Source of the DNA: Bacteroidetes bacterium CG2_30_33_31
GTDB taxonomy: Bacteria; Bacteroidota; Bacteroidia; Bacteroidales; UBA1556
NCBI GenBank assembly: GCA_001872625.1
Contig: MNXP01000021.1
Coordinates: 1-64,000, forward strand
DNA: 64,000 nucleotides
Direction of reading: 5' to 3'
The translations under genes and the position numbers were made by a program. The notes beneath the pieces were generated by a model, which did not search any database, was not told the DNA's origin, and saw only the letters and a program-made list of their open reading frames with translations. This document shows positions 18,536-25,897 of the stretch, one piece after another; the first letter of the stretch is position 1, and each line of letters opens with the position of its first letter.

Positions 18536-19828
18536 TTAGTATTTAGACAGTAAATCTTTGCCGATATCCTTTCTGTAAACTACGCCATCGAATTTGATTT
18601 TTTTTGCTGCTTTATAAGAAAGAGCGATAGCGTCAATCAAATGTTTACCGTAGGATGAAACGGCCAAAACTCTGCCGCCGCTGCTTACAATTTGCTCTTT
18701 TTTGTTAAGCTTAGTGCCTGCATGAAATATCATGGTGTTTTCTGAAATATCAGAATCCAAACCTGTTATTTGCTTGTCAACAGAATAGCTTTCGGGATAT
18801 CCATTTGAAGCCATCACAACAGTTGCTACACAGCGGCTATCGTACCTTATATTTGCTTCAGAAGTTTTGCCTTCAGAAGTAAGTATAAGAGCTTTGAGCA
18901 AATCATTTTTAATTCTAGGAATTACAGATTGCGCTTCAGGGTCACCCAGCCTTACATTATATTCAATCACTAAAGGCTCGCCATTTACATTCATTAATCC
19001 GAAAAAAATAAAACCAAAATATTTCATTCCCTCTTTGTAAATTCCTTTCACAGTGGGTTTTATAATCTTTTCCTCGACTTTAGTCATAAATTTATTTGAG
19101 GCAAAAGGTACTGGAGATATTGATCCCATTCCGCCAGTATTTAATCCTGTATCGCCTTCTCCAATGCGTTTATAATCTTTGGCTTCTGGAAGCAAAATGT
19201 AATCTTTGCCATCGGTAAGAACAAATACCGAAAGTTCAATTCCATCAAGGAATTCCTCTATAATTATTCTTTTGCCTGCGGCACCAAATTTTTCCTCAAA
19301 GAGTATGGACTTTATTTCTTCTTTTGCATTTTCAGCATCGTTTAAAATCAGCACGCCTTTTCCTGCAGCAAGTCCATCAACTTTTATTACGTAGGGCGGT
19401 TTTAGCTCATCAATAAATTTACAAGCTCCATTAAAAGAAACTTTGTTAAATGACTGATATGCTGCTGTAGGAATATTATGTCGAGCCATAAATTGCTTTG
19501 CAAATTGCTTGCTGCCTTCCAATTGTGCAGAGATCTTCGAAGGAGCAATTACTTTAACATTTTTTAGGTAAGGGTCGTTTTTGAAGAAATCGAAAATACC
19601 AGCTACTAAGGGTTGTTCTGGGCCAACAATTATCATGTCGAGTTCAACCTCAATGGCAAATGTTTTAATTTCCTCGAAATCCATAGGGTCAATTGGAAGA
19701 TTCTTGCCAATTGCCTCAGTGCCAGCATTGCCAGGTGCAAAAAAAAGTTTTGAGAGTTTGTTGCTTTGAGCTATTTTCCAACCTAATGCATGTTCTCTTC
19801 CACCAGAACCAATAATCAATACCTTCAT
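18536..19828 (-). CDS. purD: Phosphoribosylamine--glycine ligase
   Basis: A 430-residue GAR synthetase of the ATP-grasp superfamily, the second step of purine synthesis. It shows the N-terminal MKVLIIGSGGREHALGWKI, IVGPEQPLVAGI, the nucleotide-binding PPYVIKVDGLAAGKGVLI, the ATP-grasp core EEFLDGIELSVF, and YNVRLGDPEAQSV. The length is normal. It lies 23 bases downstream of upp and 5 bases upstream of a membrane-protein gene in the same direction. Confidence 0.96.
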   Translation of the reverse strand: MKVLIIGSGGREHALGWKIAQSNKLSKLFFAPGNAGTEAIGKNLPIDPMDFEEIKTFAIEVELDMIIVGPEQPLVAGIFDFFKNDPYLKNVKVIAPSKISAQLEGSKQFAKQFMARHNIPTAAYQSFNKVSFNGACKFIDELKPPYVIKVDGLAAGKGVLILNDAENAKEEIKSILFEEKFGAAGKRIIIEEFLDGIELSVFVLTDGKDYILLPEAKDYKRIGEGDTGLNTGGMGSISPVPFASNKFMTKVEEKIIKPTVKGIYKEGMKYFGFIFFGLMNVNGEPLVIEYNVRLGDPEAQSVIPRIKNDLLKALILTSEGKTSEANIRYDSRCVATVVMASNGYPESYSVDKQITGLDSDISENTMIFHAGTKLNKKEQIVSSGGRVLAVSSYGKHLIDAIALSYKAAKKIKFDGVVYRKDIGKDLLSKY

Positions 19829-19851
19829 AATTTTTTTCTCAATATATGTTA

Positions 19852-20502
19852 TTAATTTTTTACACCATAAGCCAAATCACCTGCGTCGCCGAGGCCAGGT
19901 ACTATGTAAGATTGGGCGGTAAGTTCGTTGTCAATAGCACCAACCCAAAGTTTTACATTTTGACGAGATAATTGACTTTTTACAAAATTAATCCCATCTG
20001 TGCAGGCAATAGCCGATACAATGTGGGTGATGCTTGGCTTCCCAAAAGCAAGTAATGTTTTGTAGGTAAGTGCCATAGATGCACCTGTGGCAAGCATGGG
20101 ATCTACAAGTATCAAAACACGGCCATCAATTTTTGGACATGAAGCATACTCCAGTTCTATATGGAATTTACCATTTTTATTATGTTTCCGATAAGCCGAA
20201 ATAAATGCATTATCTGCTTTATCAAAAAAGTTTAAAAGTCCTTGATGTAATGGTAATCCCGCACGCATAATAGTAGCTAAAACAGGCTGCTCTTTTATGT
20301 TGTTTATTTTTGAAATGCCTAAGGGCGATGTTATTTCCTTTTCCTGGTATTCAAGGGTTTTACTTATTTCATAGGCAAAAACTTCACCTATTCTCTCCAT
20401 ATTTTTTCTAAAACGCATTCTGTCTTTTTGCATTTCTGCATCTCTAATTTCGGAAATAAATTCATTGAAAATAGAGTTTTTCTCGCCAAGATTGGTAATC
20501 AT
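19852..20502 (-). CDS. upp: Uracil phosphoribosyltransferase
   Basis: A 216-residue enzyme that salvages uracil to UMP with PRPP. The PRPP motif is VLILVDPMLATGASMALTYK. The uracil-binding end is IVPGLGDAGDLAYGVKN. I chose ATG 20502 (MITNLGEKNS): the further-upstream ATG at 20544 adds 14 residues that are not seen in the family. It is the first gene of upp-purD-membrane protein-rnhB. Confidence 0.93.
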   Translation of the reverse strand: MITNLGEKNSIFNEFISEIRDAEMQKDRMRFRKNMERIGEVFAYEISKTLEYQEKEITSPLGISKINNIKEQPVLATIMRAGLPLHQGLLNFFDKADNAFISAYRKHNKNGKFHIELEYASCPKIDGRVLILVDPMLATGASMALTYKTLLAFGKPSITHIVSAIACTDGINFVKSQLSRQNVKLWVGAIDNELTAQSYIVPGLGDAGDLAYGVKN

Positions 20503-20625
20503 GATGTAAGTCTTTTGTTGATTTGAAGATGCTAAAATAAACAAAAAACCTAGATGGATTTTATCTTTTTATAGACTAAATATTTTCATCTTTTCAATTA
20601 GCTTTTTTTACTTAAAAAAATGTTA

Positions 20626-21567
20626 TTAAGCTTTTAAGTATGAATAAATTCTTTTTATTTGTTTCAATGGGAATTTAAATCTATTGATCTCGATGCTTTC
20701 ATAATGAAATTTTTTGGCTCCAAAACTTTTATAAAATCTTGCTAAATTTACGTCATTTGAGCCTTCAAAATCTAAAATATAGTTTTGATTTTGAAGTTTT
20801 TTTATTTGATTATCAATTAAATATGGCATAGCTCCAAGTTTTTTCCCTTCTTTAGTATTGCCGCTAAAAAGAAAAATGCTCCTTCCATTTCCGCTAACAA
20901 ATAATGCTGTGGCAACAATATTATTATGTTCATCTATTACGCCTTTAACTTCGGCTTTCCCTTTGTGAATGAGCATATAAATTAGCTTTTGCAATCTGTT
21001 ATAATCTTTGGACTTTAATTTTTTTATTTCTTTGCCTTTGTTTTCACGGAACATTTTAATCAGTTCTTCGGGCTTTACATATTGTATTTCATTCAGATTA
21101 TTTGCTTCTGCTTTCTTTAGATTTCTTTTTAAATTAGAAGAATATGATTCGTAAATAATCTTGTAATTTCCAGAAATTTCTAATTCAAAATTATCATTTT
21201 TTCTTGATATTAATTTATTAGAAATTTTTCCGAGAAGAAATTTATTGAGGTTTAAAGATATAAATTTGAATTCATTAGGGATGGCGTCTATGAATTCTTC
21301 CAAGACAGAGTTAGAGGCTGTATTTTTCCAAAAGATGCCAAGTTGCTGAATAAAAAGTGGCTGATGAATATATTTGAAATCAAATTTTTTTGAATAGGGC
21401 AGAGGCATAAGTATCTCATAATCATCTTTTATTAAGGCATCCCAACTATTATCTGTTAAAATATCGAGTAGGCTTGAATCGGCATAAATATAAGCATTTA
21501 CAGATGAGTTTATTGATTTATCCCATTTGTTTTTGTCTATGAATTCATGCTTAACATATTTTATCAT
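20626..21567 (-). CDS. FemAB/GNAT-like acyltransferase
   Basis: A 313-residue protein with the two-lobed layout of FemAB-like or GNAT-superfamily transferases. The N-terminal half has MPLPYSKKFDFKYIHQPLF. The C-terminal half has KAEVKGVIDEHNNIVATAL, SGNGRSIFLFSGNTKEGK and NYILDFEGSNDVNLARFYKSFG. Such proteins transfer amino-acyl or acyl groups to cell-wall precursors or small molecules; the substrate cannot be told from sequence. It follows the OmpA-family gene by 8 bases, which fits an envelope function. Confidence 0.7.
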   Translation of the reverse strand: MIKYVKHEFIDKNKWDKSINSSVNAYIYADSSLLDILTDNSWDALIKDDYEILMPLPYSKKFDFKYIHQPLFIQQLGIFWKNTASNSVLEEFIDAIPNEFKFISLNLNKFLLGKISNKLISRKNDNFELEISGNYKIIYESYSSNLKRNLKKAEANNLNEIQYVKPEELIKMFRENKGKEIKKLKSKDYNRLQKLIYMLIHKGKAEVKGVIDEHNNIVATALFVSGNGRSIFLFSGNTKEGKKLGAMPYLIDNQIKKLQNQNYILDFEGSNDVNLARFYKSFGAKKFHYESIEINRFKFPLKQIKRIYSYLKA

Positions 21568-21575
21568 TAGATTAA

Positions 21576-22607
21576 TTATTTTACCAAATCATAGAGTTTT
21601 TCGAGATTTGGTTGCAAAATAATTTCTGAACGACGGTTTTTTGCTCTCCCTTCGCTGGTTTCATTTGATGATATTGGCATAAATTCGCCTCTTCCAGCTG
21701 CTGTAATTTGCTGCGGATTTATTTTGCTATTGATGGATAAAACTCTTACTATACTTGTGGCACGTTTAACGCTCAAATCCCAGTTATCATTTACATTTCC
21801 TGCACCATTGTATGGTACATTATCGGTATGACCTTCCACTAAAATTTTAATATCTTTGTTGTTTTCTAACACTTTAGCAAGCTTAATCAATGCCTCTTGG
21901 CCTTTAGGGTTAATAGCAAAACTACCAGAAGCAAACAATAATTTTTCGTCCATAGAGACATAAACCTGACCGTTTTTACGAGTTACAGTAAGTCCATTAT
22001 TCTCAAATCCAGTAAGCGCATTGGAGACACTATTTTTTAGGCTGTTCATTATCGAATCTTTTGCGGCAACCTCTTTTCTTAAATCGTTATATGCTTTTTC
22101 CTTTTCGGTTAATTCAGATTGAGCCTGAGTGAGTTGCTGACTCATTTTATCGAGAGTAAGTTTTTTATCAGCATATTCTTTTTCCAATTTGCTCAGAGCA
22201 TTTTCGCGTCGCATTAAATCTTGTTGAGCTTTTTGAAGTTCAGTAAGTATTTTCTTTGTTTCAGCTTGATTTCCAGAGCTTAAGTCGTTATATTTAGAAA
22301 GCAAATCTTCGTAGCTGCTATTCAAATTATTATAGTTTTTTGAAGCAATTCTGTAATTTTTTCCAAGCGAGTTGGTATCTGCTTTCAAAGCTTCTATTTG
22401 CAATTGCATAGCAGAATTCTTCTGAGATAATTCGCTCACCATGGTGCTTAGTTGACGGTTTTCGTCTTTTAATTTGTTGTTTTCAACCTCGGTTATGTCG
22501 CGCTTACTTTGAAGCTCTTTGAATTTTTTGGAGCTTACACATGAAGTGAAGATTAAGGTATTAACTATGCATAAAACCAGCATTTTATAAAAAATATTTT
22601 TCATCAT
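21576..22607 (-). CDS. OmpA-family lipoprotein with coiled-coil stalk
   Basis: A 343-residue lipoprotein (lipobox IFTSC, Cys about 22). A long coiled coil (about 30-190, repeated Leu/Lys/Glu heptads such as LEKEYADKKLTLDKM) leads to a C-terminal OmpA domain (about 225-335) with LVEGHTDNVPYNGAG and SVKRATSIVRVL, then GRGEF and NRRSEIIL. The OmpA domain binds peptidoglycan, so the protein probably spans from the outer membrane to the wall. Its gene is followed after 8 bases by a FemAB-like gene. A minus-strand TACCTTTG box is at 22651-22658. Confidence 0.87.
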   Translation of the reverse strand: MMKNIFYKMLVLCIVNTLIFTSCVSSKKFKELQSKRDITEVENNKLKDENRQLSTMVSELSQKNSAMQLQIEALKADTNSLGKNYRIASKNYNNLNSSYEDLLSKYNDLSSGNQAETKKILTELQKAQQDLMRRENALSKLEKEYADKKLTLDKMSQQLTQAQSELTEKEKAYNDLRKEVAAKDSIMNSLKNSVSNALTGFENNGLTVTRKNGQVYVSMDEKLLFASGSFAINPKGQEALIKLAKVLENNKDIKILVEGHTDNVPYNGAGNVNDNWDLSVKRATSIVRVLSINSKINPQQITAAGRGEFMPISSNETSEGRAKNRRSEIILQPNLEKLYDLVK

Positions 22608-22650
22608 TTGTCGTATTATTGTTTCAAAAAATTAAACATTTTACCAATTT

Positions 22651-22658
22651 CAAAGGTA
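22651..22658 (-). promoter_or_regulatory. Possible -7 box (TACCTTTG) for the OmpA-family gene
   Basis: The minus strand reads TACCTTTG, a TAnnTTTG match, 43 bases upstream of the ATG at 22607. No -33 element is evident. Confidence 0.35.
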
Positions 22659-22804
22659 AGTTTGGATTATATAACGGCCTTAATAATTAATTCTAAATAC
22701 TAACATAAGTTTGTTAATATTATTGTGGTTGAATTTACCAGCTTGTGAAGGAATAAAAATTAAAAATTGATTTTTTATGTCAGTTTTCATTAAAGATTTT
22801 ATTT

Positions 22805-22812
22805 TAATTTTG
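22805..22812 (+). promoter_or_regulatory. Possible -7 box (TAATTTTG) for the head-GIN gene
   Basis: TAATTTTG lies 60 bases upstream of the ATG at 22873. No -33 TTTG at 19-21 bases is seen. Confidence 0.35.
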
Positions 22813-22872
22813 CTCTCTTCAAAGAGTCATTTAATATAGAAAATTTATCGAAATATTTTTAAAAACCATGAT

Positions 22873-23553
22873 ATGAAAAAAATCATAAGCCTTTTATCAT
22901 TTTTTATAATGACCATCAGTATTACTGCTGCGCCAACCGACACAATTACAAGAAGTTTGGAAGATTTTCATGCCTTGGTAGTTTTTGGAAACATTAAAGT
23001 GGAGATGAGAAAAGCTGAAACTAATTCACTGACAATGTATTCACACTATTACGATATTGCTAAGGTAACAACTATGGTGGTTAAGGGAATATTGCAATTG
23101 AAATCAAATGCCATTGGAGATGAAAAGGAAGTAATTGTAAAGCTTTTTTATAAAAATATTGATGATTTAAAAGTTGATGCGGGAGCAAATATTGTAAAGA
23201 CAGATTCCATAATTGTGGAGGATTTGCATATAAAAGTTACTAAAGGCTCTCTTTGCAGAATGCTTATTAGAGCACAAAAATTAGATGTTGAAATAAATCA
23301 AGGTTCAGAGTTTAGAGCCTATGGCAGTGCCAAAAACATAAGTGTGGTTTCAAATTCGGGAGCTCTTTTCGATTGTTATTCATTGATAACCAACAATGCC
23401 GAAATTAGGGCGAATACTGGAGGTAAAATAAATATCTTTGTAAAAGATAAGATTACCGCATTTTCAAAAACTGGCTCTATAATTAATTATAAAGGTAAGC
23501 CAAAAATCGAGTCTGTAGATCCTTCAATGGGTGGCACCATTAATAAGTTGTAG
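22873..23553 (+). CDS. Head-GIN (DUF2807) exported beta-helix protein
   Basis: A 226-residue protein with a signal peptide (1-19, ending SITAAP) and one DUF2807 / head-GIN auto-transporter adhesin-like domain. The regular short strands (FHALVVFGNIKVEMRKA, NIDDLKVDAGANIV, LDVEINQGSEFRAYGSAKNI) suggest a right-handed beta-helix. Exported proteins of this type are common in Bacteroidota, but their role is not established. The stop lies 2 bases from the end of the convergent transporter gene. Confidence 0.8.
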   Translation: MKKIISLLSFFIMTISITAAPTDTITRSLEDFHALVVFGNIKVEMRKAETNSLTMYSHYYDIAKVTTMVVKGILQLKSNAIGDEKEVIVKLFYKNIDDLKVDAGANIVKTDSIIVEDLHIKVTKGSLCRMLIRAQKLDVEINQGSEFRAYGSAKNISVVSNSGALFDCYSLITNNAEIRANTGGKINIFVKDKITAFSKTGSIINYKGKPKIESVDPSMGGTINKL

Positions 23554-23555
23554 AT

Positions 23556-25043
23556 TTAAAAGTTGAACATTATAGGTGTTAAAAAATAAGTCCAAAGGCT
23601 TATTACAAAAATTACCACAATATTTAATATCAATCCGACTTTAGCCATTTCCGATATTTTTATCCTTTGGGAGCTGAAAACTATAGCATTTGGAGGTGTT
23701 GCCACTGGCATCATAAAAGCCATTGAGGCCCCAAGGGTTGCTGGAATCATTAAATAAAGAGGATTTATTTCGGTGGCAATTGCTAAGGCAGCCAAAATTG
23801 GTAATATGATAACTGTTGATGATGAGTTAGAGGTGATTTCGGTGAGGAAAATCATAAGACTCGTAACTATAAAAATTAAAAGAAATAGCGAACTCCCTTT
23901 AAAGAAATGAAGAATTTCGCCGATAGATTCCGACAAGCCTGATGTTCTGAAACCTTCTGCCAGAGCAAAGCCTCCACCGAAAAGAATTATTATTCCCCAA
24001 GGCAAGGCTATAGTATCTTTCCAGTTCATCAGAAATTCCCCTTTTTTGTTTTTTGATGGAATTAAGAATAGTATGGTTGCCATCATTATCCCTACTGTTC
24101 CATCATTTAGATATTTGGGATGTGAAAATAACTGCGACCAGCCTGGTATATGAACTCTTCCTATTTCCAATGGCGAACGTGTGAGCCATAGAAATGCCAC
24201 CATTATAAAAATAACAAGTACCGATTTTTCTTCGAAACTCATATTTCCAAGTTTCTTATAATCAGCATGAAAATCAATTTTTATCTTACTTTCCCATTCT
24301 ATGCATTTATTTTTTATAAATAGAAAGTATAAAAGAAAATAAAGAATTATCATTAAAATCAACGAAAGAGGGAAAGCATAAATAAACCAATTAGCAAAGT
24401 TAACTTCAATGCCTTGTGGAAAATTTATTTGGTAGATACGCAAAAAAATTGGGTTTGGCGGCGTCCCTATTAAAGTTGCAATTCCACCAATTGACGAACT
24501 GTAGGCTATAGATAAAAGTACGCCGATGCTAAAGTAGTAAGTATTTTTTTTGCCATAAAGTTCGTCTAATTGCGATAAAACAGAAAGCACTATTGGTAGC
24601 AACATCATTGTGGTGGCTGTATTGCTAATCCACATAGAAATAGAATAAGTTGTAAGCATGAATCCAAGAAGAATTCTGGCGGGACTTGTGCCAGTTAACA
24701 TCAACAATGTTAGCGCAATACGTTTATGGAAATTCCATTTCTGCATAGCAATAGCTATTAAGAAACCACCAATAAAAAGAAAAATAATGCCATTAAAGTA
24801 TTGTGATGAAACTTCTTCTCCATCCATAATTCCTAATAGTGGAAATAGCACAACTGGCAAAAGTGCAGTTACCGACAAATTAACTGTTTCTAAAATCCAC
24901 CATGAAGCCATCAAAAGTGCGACGGCAAGCATATAAGTGGCCTCTTTGTGCTCGGGATTTATGTCTAAAAATAATATTATGAGTATTGAAATTATTGGCA
25001 TCACTGCAAAAGCGATGATATTTTTTATATTTCTAATTACCAT
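23556..25043 (-). CDS. DASS (SLC13) family sodium-coupled anion transporter
   Basis: A 495-residue inner-membrane transporter with about 11-12 transmembrane helices. It belongs to the divalent anion:Na+ symporter family, which carries sulfate or C4-dicarboxylates. Diagnostic segments are MWISNTATTMMLLPIVLSV (SNT motif 1) and TEITSNSSSTVIILPILAAL (SNT-like motif 2), plus IGGIATLIGTPPNPIFLRI and MPVATPPNAIVFSSQ. The substrate cannot be assigned. It is a single gene with a TAAATTTG box upstream (25078-25085). Confidence 0.88.
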   Translation of the reverse strand: MVIRNIKNIIAFAVMPIISILIILFLDINPEHKEATYMLAVALLMASWWILETVNLSVTALLPVVLFPLLGIMDGEEVSSQYFNGIIFLFIGGFLIAIAMQKWNFHKRIALTLLMLTGTSPARILLGFMLTTYSISMWISNTATTMMLLPIVLSVLSQLDELYGKKNTYYFSIGVLLSIAYSSSIGGIATLIGTPPNPIFLRIYQINFPQGIEVNFANWFIYAFPLSLILMIILYFLLYFLFIKNKCIEWESKIKIDFHADYKKLGNMSFEEKSVLVIFIMVAFLWLTRSPLEIGRVHIPGWSQLFSHPKYLNDGTVGIMMATILFLIPSKNKKGEFLMNWKDTIALPWGIIILFGGGFALAEGFRTSGLSESIGEILHFFKGSSLFLLIFIVTSLMIFLTEITSNSSSTVIILPILAALAIATEINPLYLMIPATLGASMAFMMPVATPPNAIVFSSQRIKISEMAKVGLILNIVVIFVISLWTYFLTPIMFNF

Positions 25044-25077
25044 GGAGCATTTAATTTTGGTTTGTGTTTCTGATTTT

Positions 25078-25085
25078 CAAATTTA
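25078..25085 (-). promoter_or_regulatory. Possible -7 box (TAAATTTG) for the DASS transporter
   Basis: The minus strand reads TAAATTTG, 34 bases upstream of the ATG at 25043. No well-placed -33 TTTG is present. Confidence 0.4.
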
Positions 25086-25221
25086 TAAAAAATCTATATC
25101 CTAAATGATAATAAATTTTTTAACAAATCAAATTCTTTGTATTTATTCTACCTTTGTACTTATTAATGAAAATGGACTTAAGAAATATTTGATTTTATAT
25201 GTATTAATTTGTGAAAAATAA

Positions 25222-25698
25222 ATGGAAATATCATCATTAAAGGAAATCAAAACTGAGCTAATTAGCTTTCCTAATGCAAAATTAGTTGACTTAATAATTC
25301 GCTTATCAAAATATAAAAAGGAAAATAAAGAGTTGCTTTCTTACTTGCTTTTTGATGCAATAGATGAGGAGCTATTTATTAAAAATGTTAAGTGCGAAAT
25401 AGACTCTGAATTTAGTAATTTAAATCTGTCGAGTTGGTTTTTAGCTAAAAAGACTATAAGAAAAGTGTTACGCACAACCAATAAGTTTATTAGATATTCT
25501 AAACGTAAAAGTACAGAGGCTGAGCTTCTTATGTATTTTTGCCATAAAATGAAAGAACCTGAAATTATTTTGGGTATTGACATGACTATGAGGAACCTTT
25601 ATTCGCGTCAAATAGATAGAATTAATAAGGCCATCTTGAGCCTTCATGAAGATTTGCAGTTTGATTTTAGGCAGGAAATGGCAGAAATGAATTTATAA
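25222..25698 (+). CDS. Unknown cytoplasmic helical protein
   Basis: A 158-residue protein without signal peptide or membrane segment. It is predicted to be almost entirely helical and rich in Lys, Glu and Leu (for example LVDLIIRLSKYKKENKELL and STEAELLMYFCHKMKEP). I do not recognise a family. A TACCTTTG box at 25149-25156 could be its promoter, leaving a leader of about 60 bases. It is a single gene between the transporter and the cytochrome cluster on the opposite strand, so context gives no hint of function. Confidence 0.6.
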   Translation: MEISSLKEIKTELISFPNAKLVDLIIRLSKYKKENKELLSYLLFDAIDEELFIKNVKCEIDSEFSNLNLSSWFLAKKTIRKVLRTTNKFIRYSKRKSTEAELLMYFCHKMKEPEIILGIDMTMRNLYSRQIDRINKAILSLHEDLQFDFRQEMAEMNL

Positions 25699-25840
25699 AG
25701 TTTTTGAATTTGGAGAAGTTTTTGCCTCATAAAATAAATCAGATAATTGGAAATAGACTTTAACTGTGAGATTTGCGAAAAAGATATTTTCTTGTTTTTA
25801 AAGTTTTTAATATTACATACATAAGTAGATATTGATAAAA

Positions 25841-25874
25841 ATAATAATAGACGACAATTGCCGTCTATTATTAT
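25841..25874 (-). terminator. Terminator of the 19-heme cytochrome gene
   Basis: A perfect 13-bp stem (ATAATAATAGACG at 25841-25853 and its complement at 25862-25874). On the minus strand it is followed by a T-rich stretch. It ends the cytochrome gene that stops at 25898 and insulates the convergent unknown gene. Confidence 0.75.
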
Positions 25875-25897
25875 TAAATGAAAACACGAATAATTAT

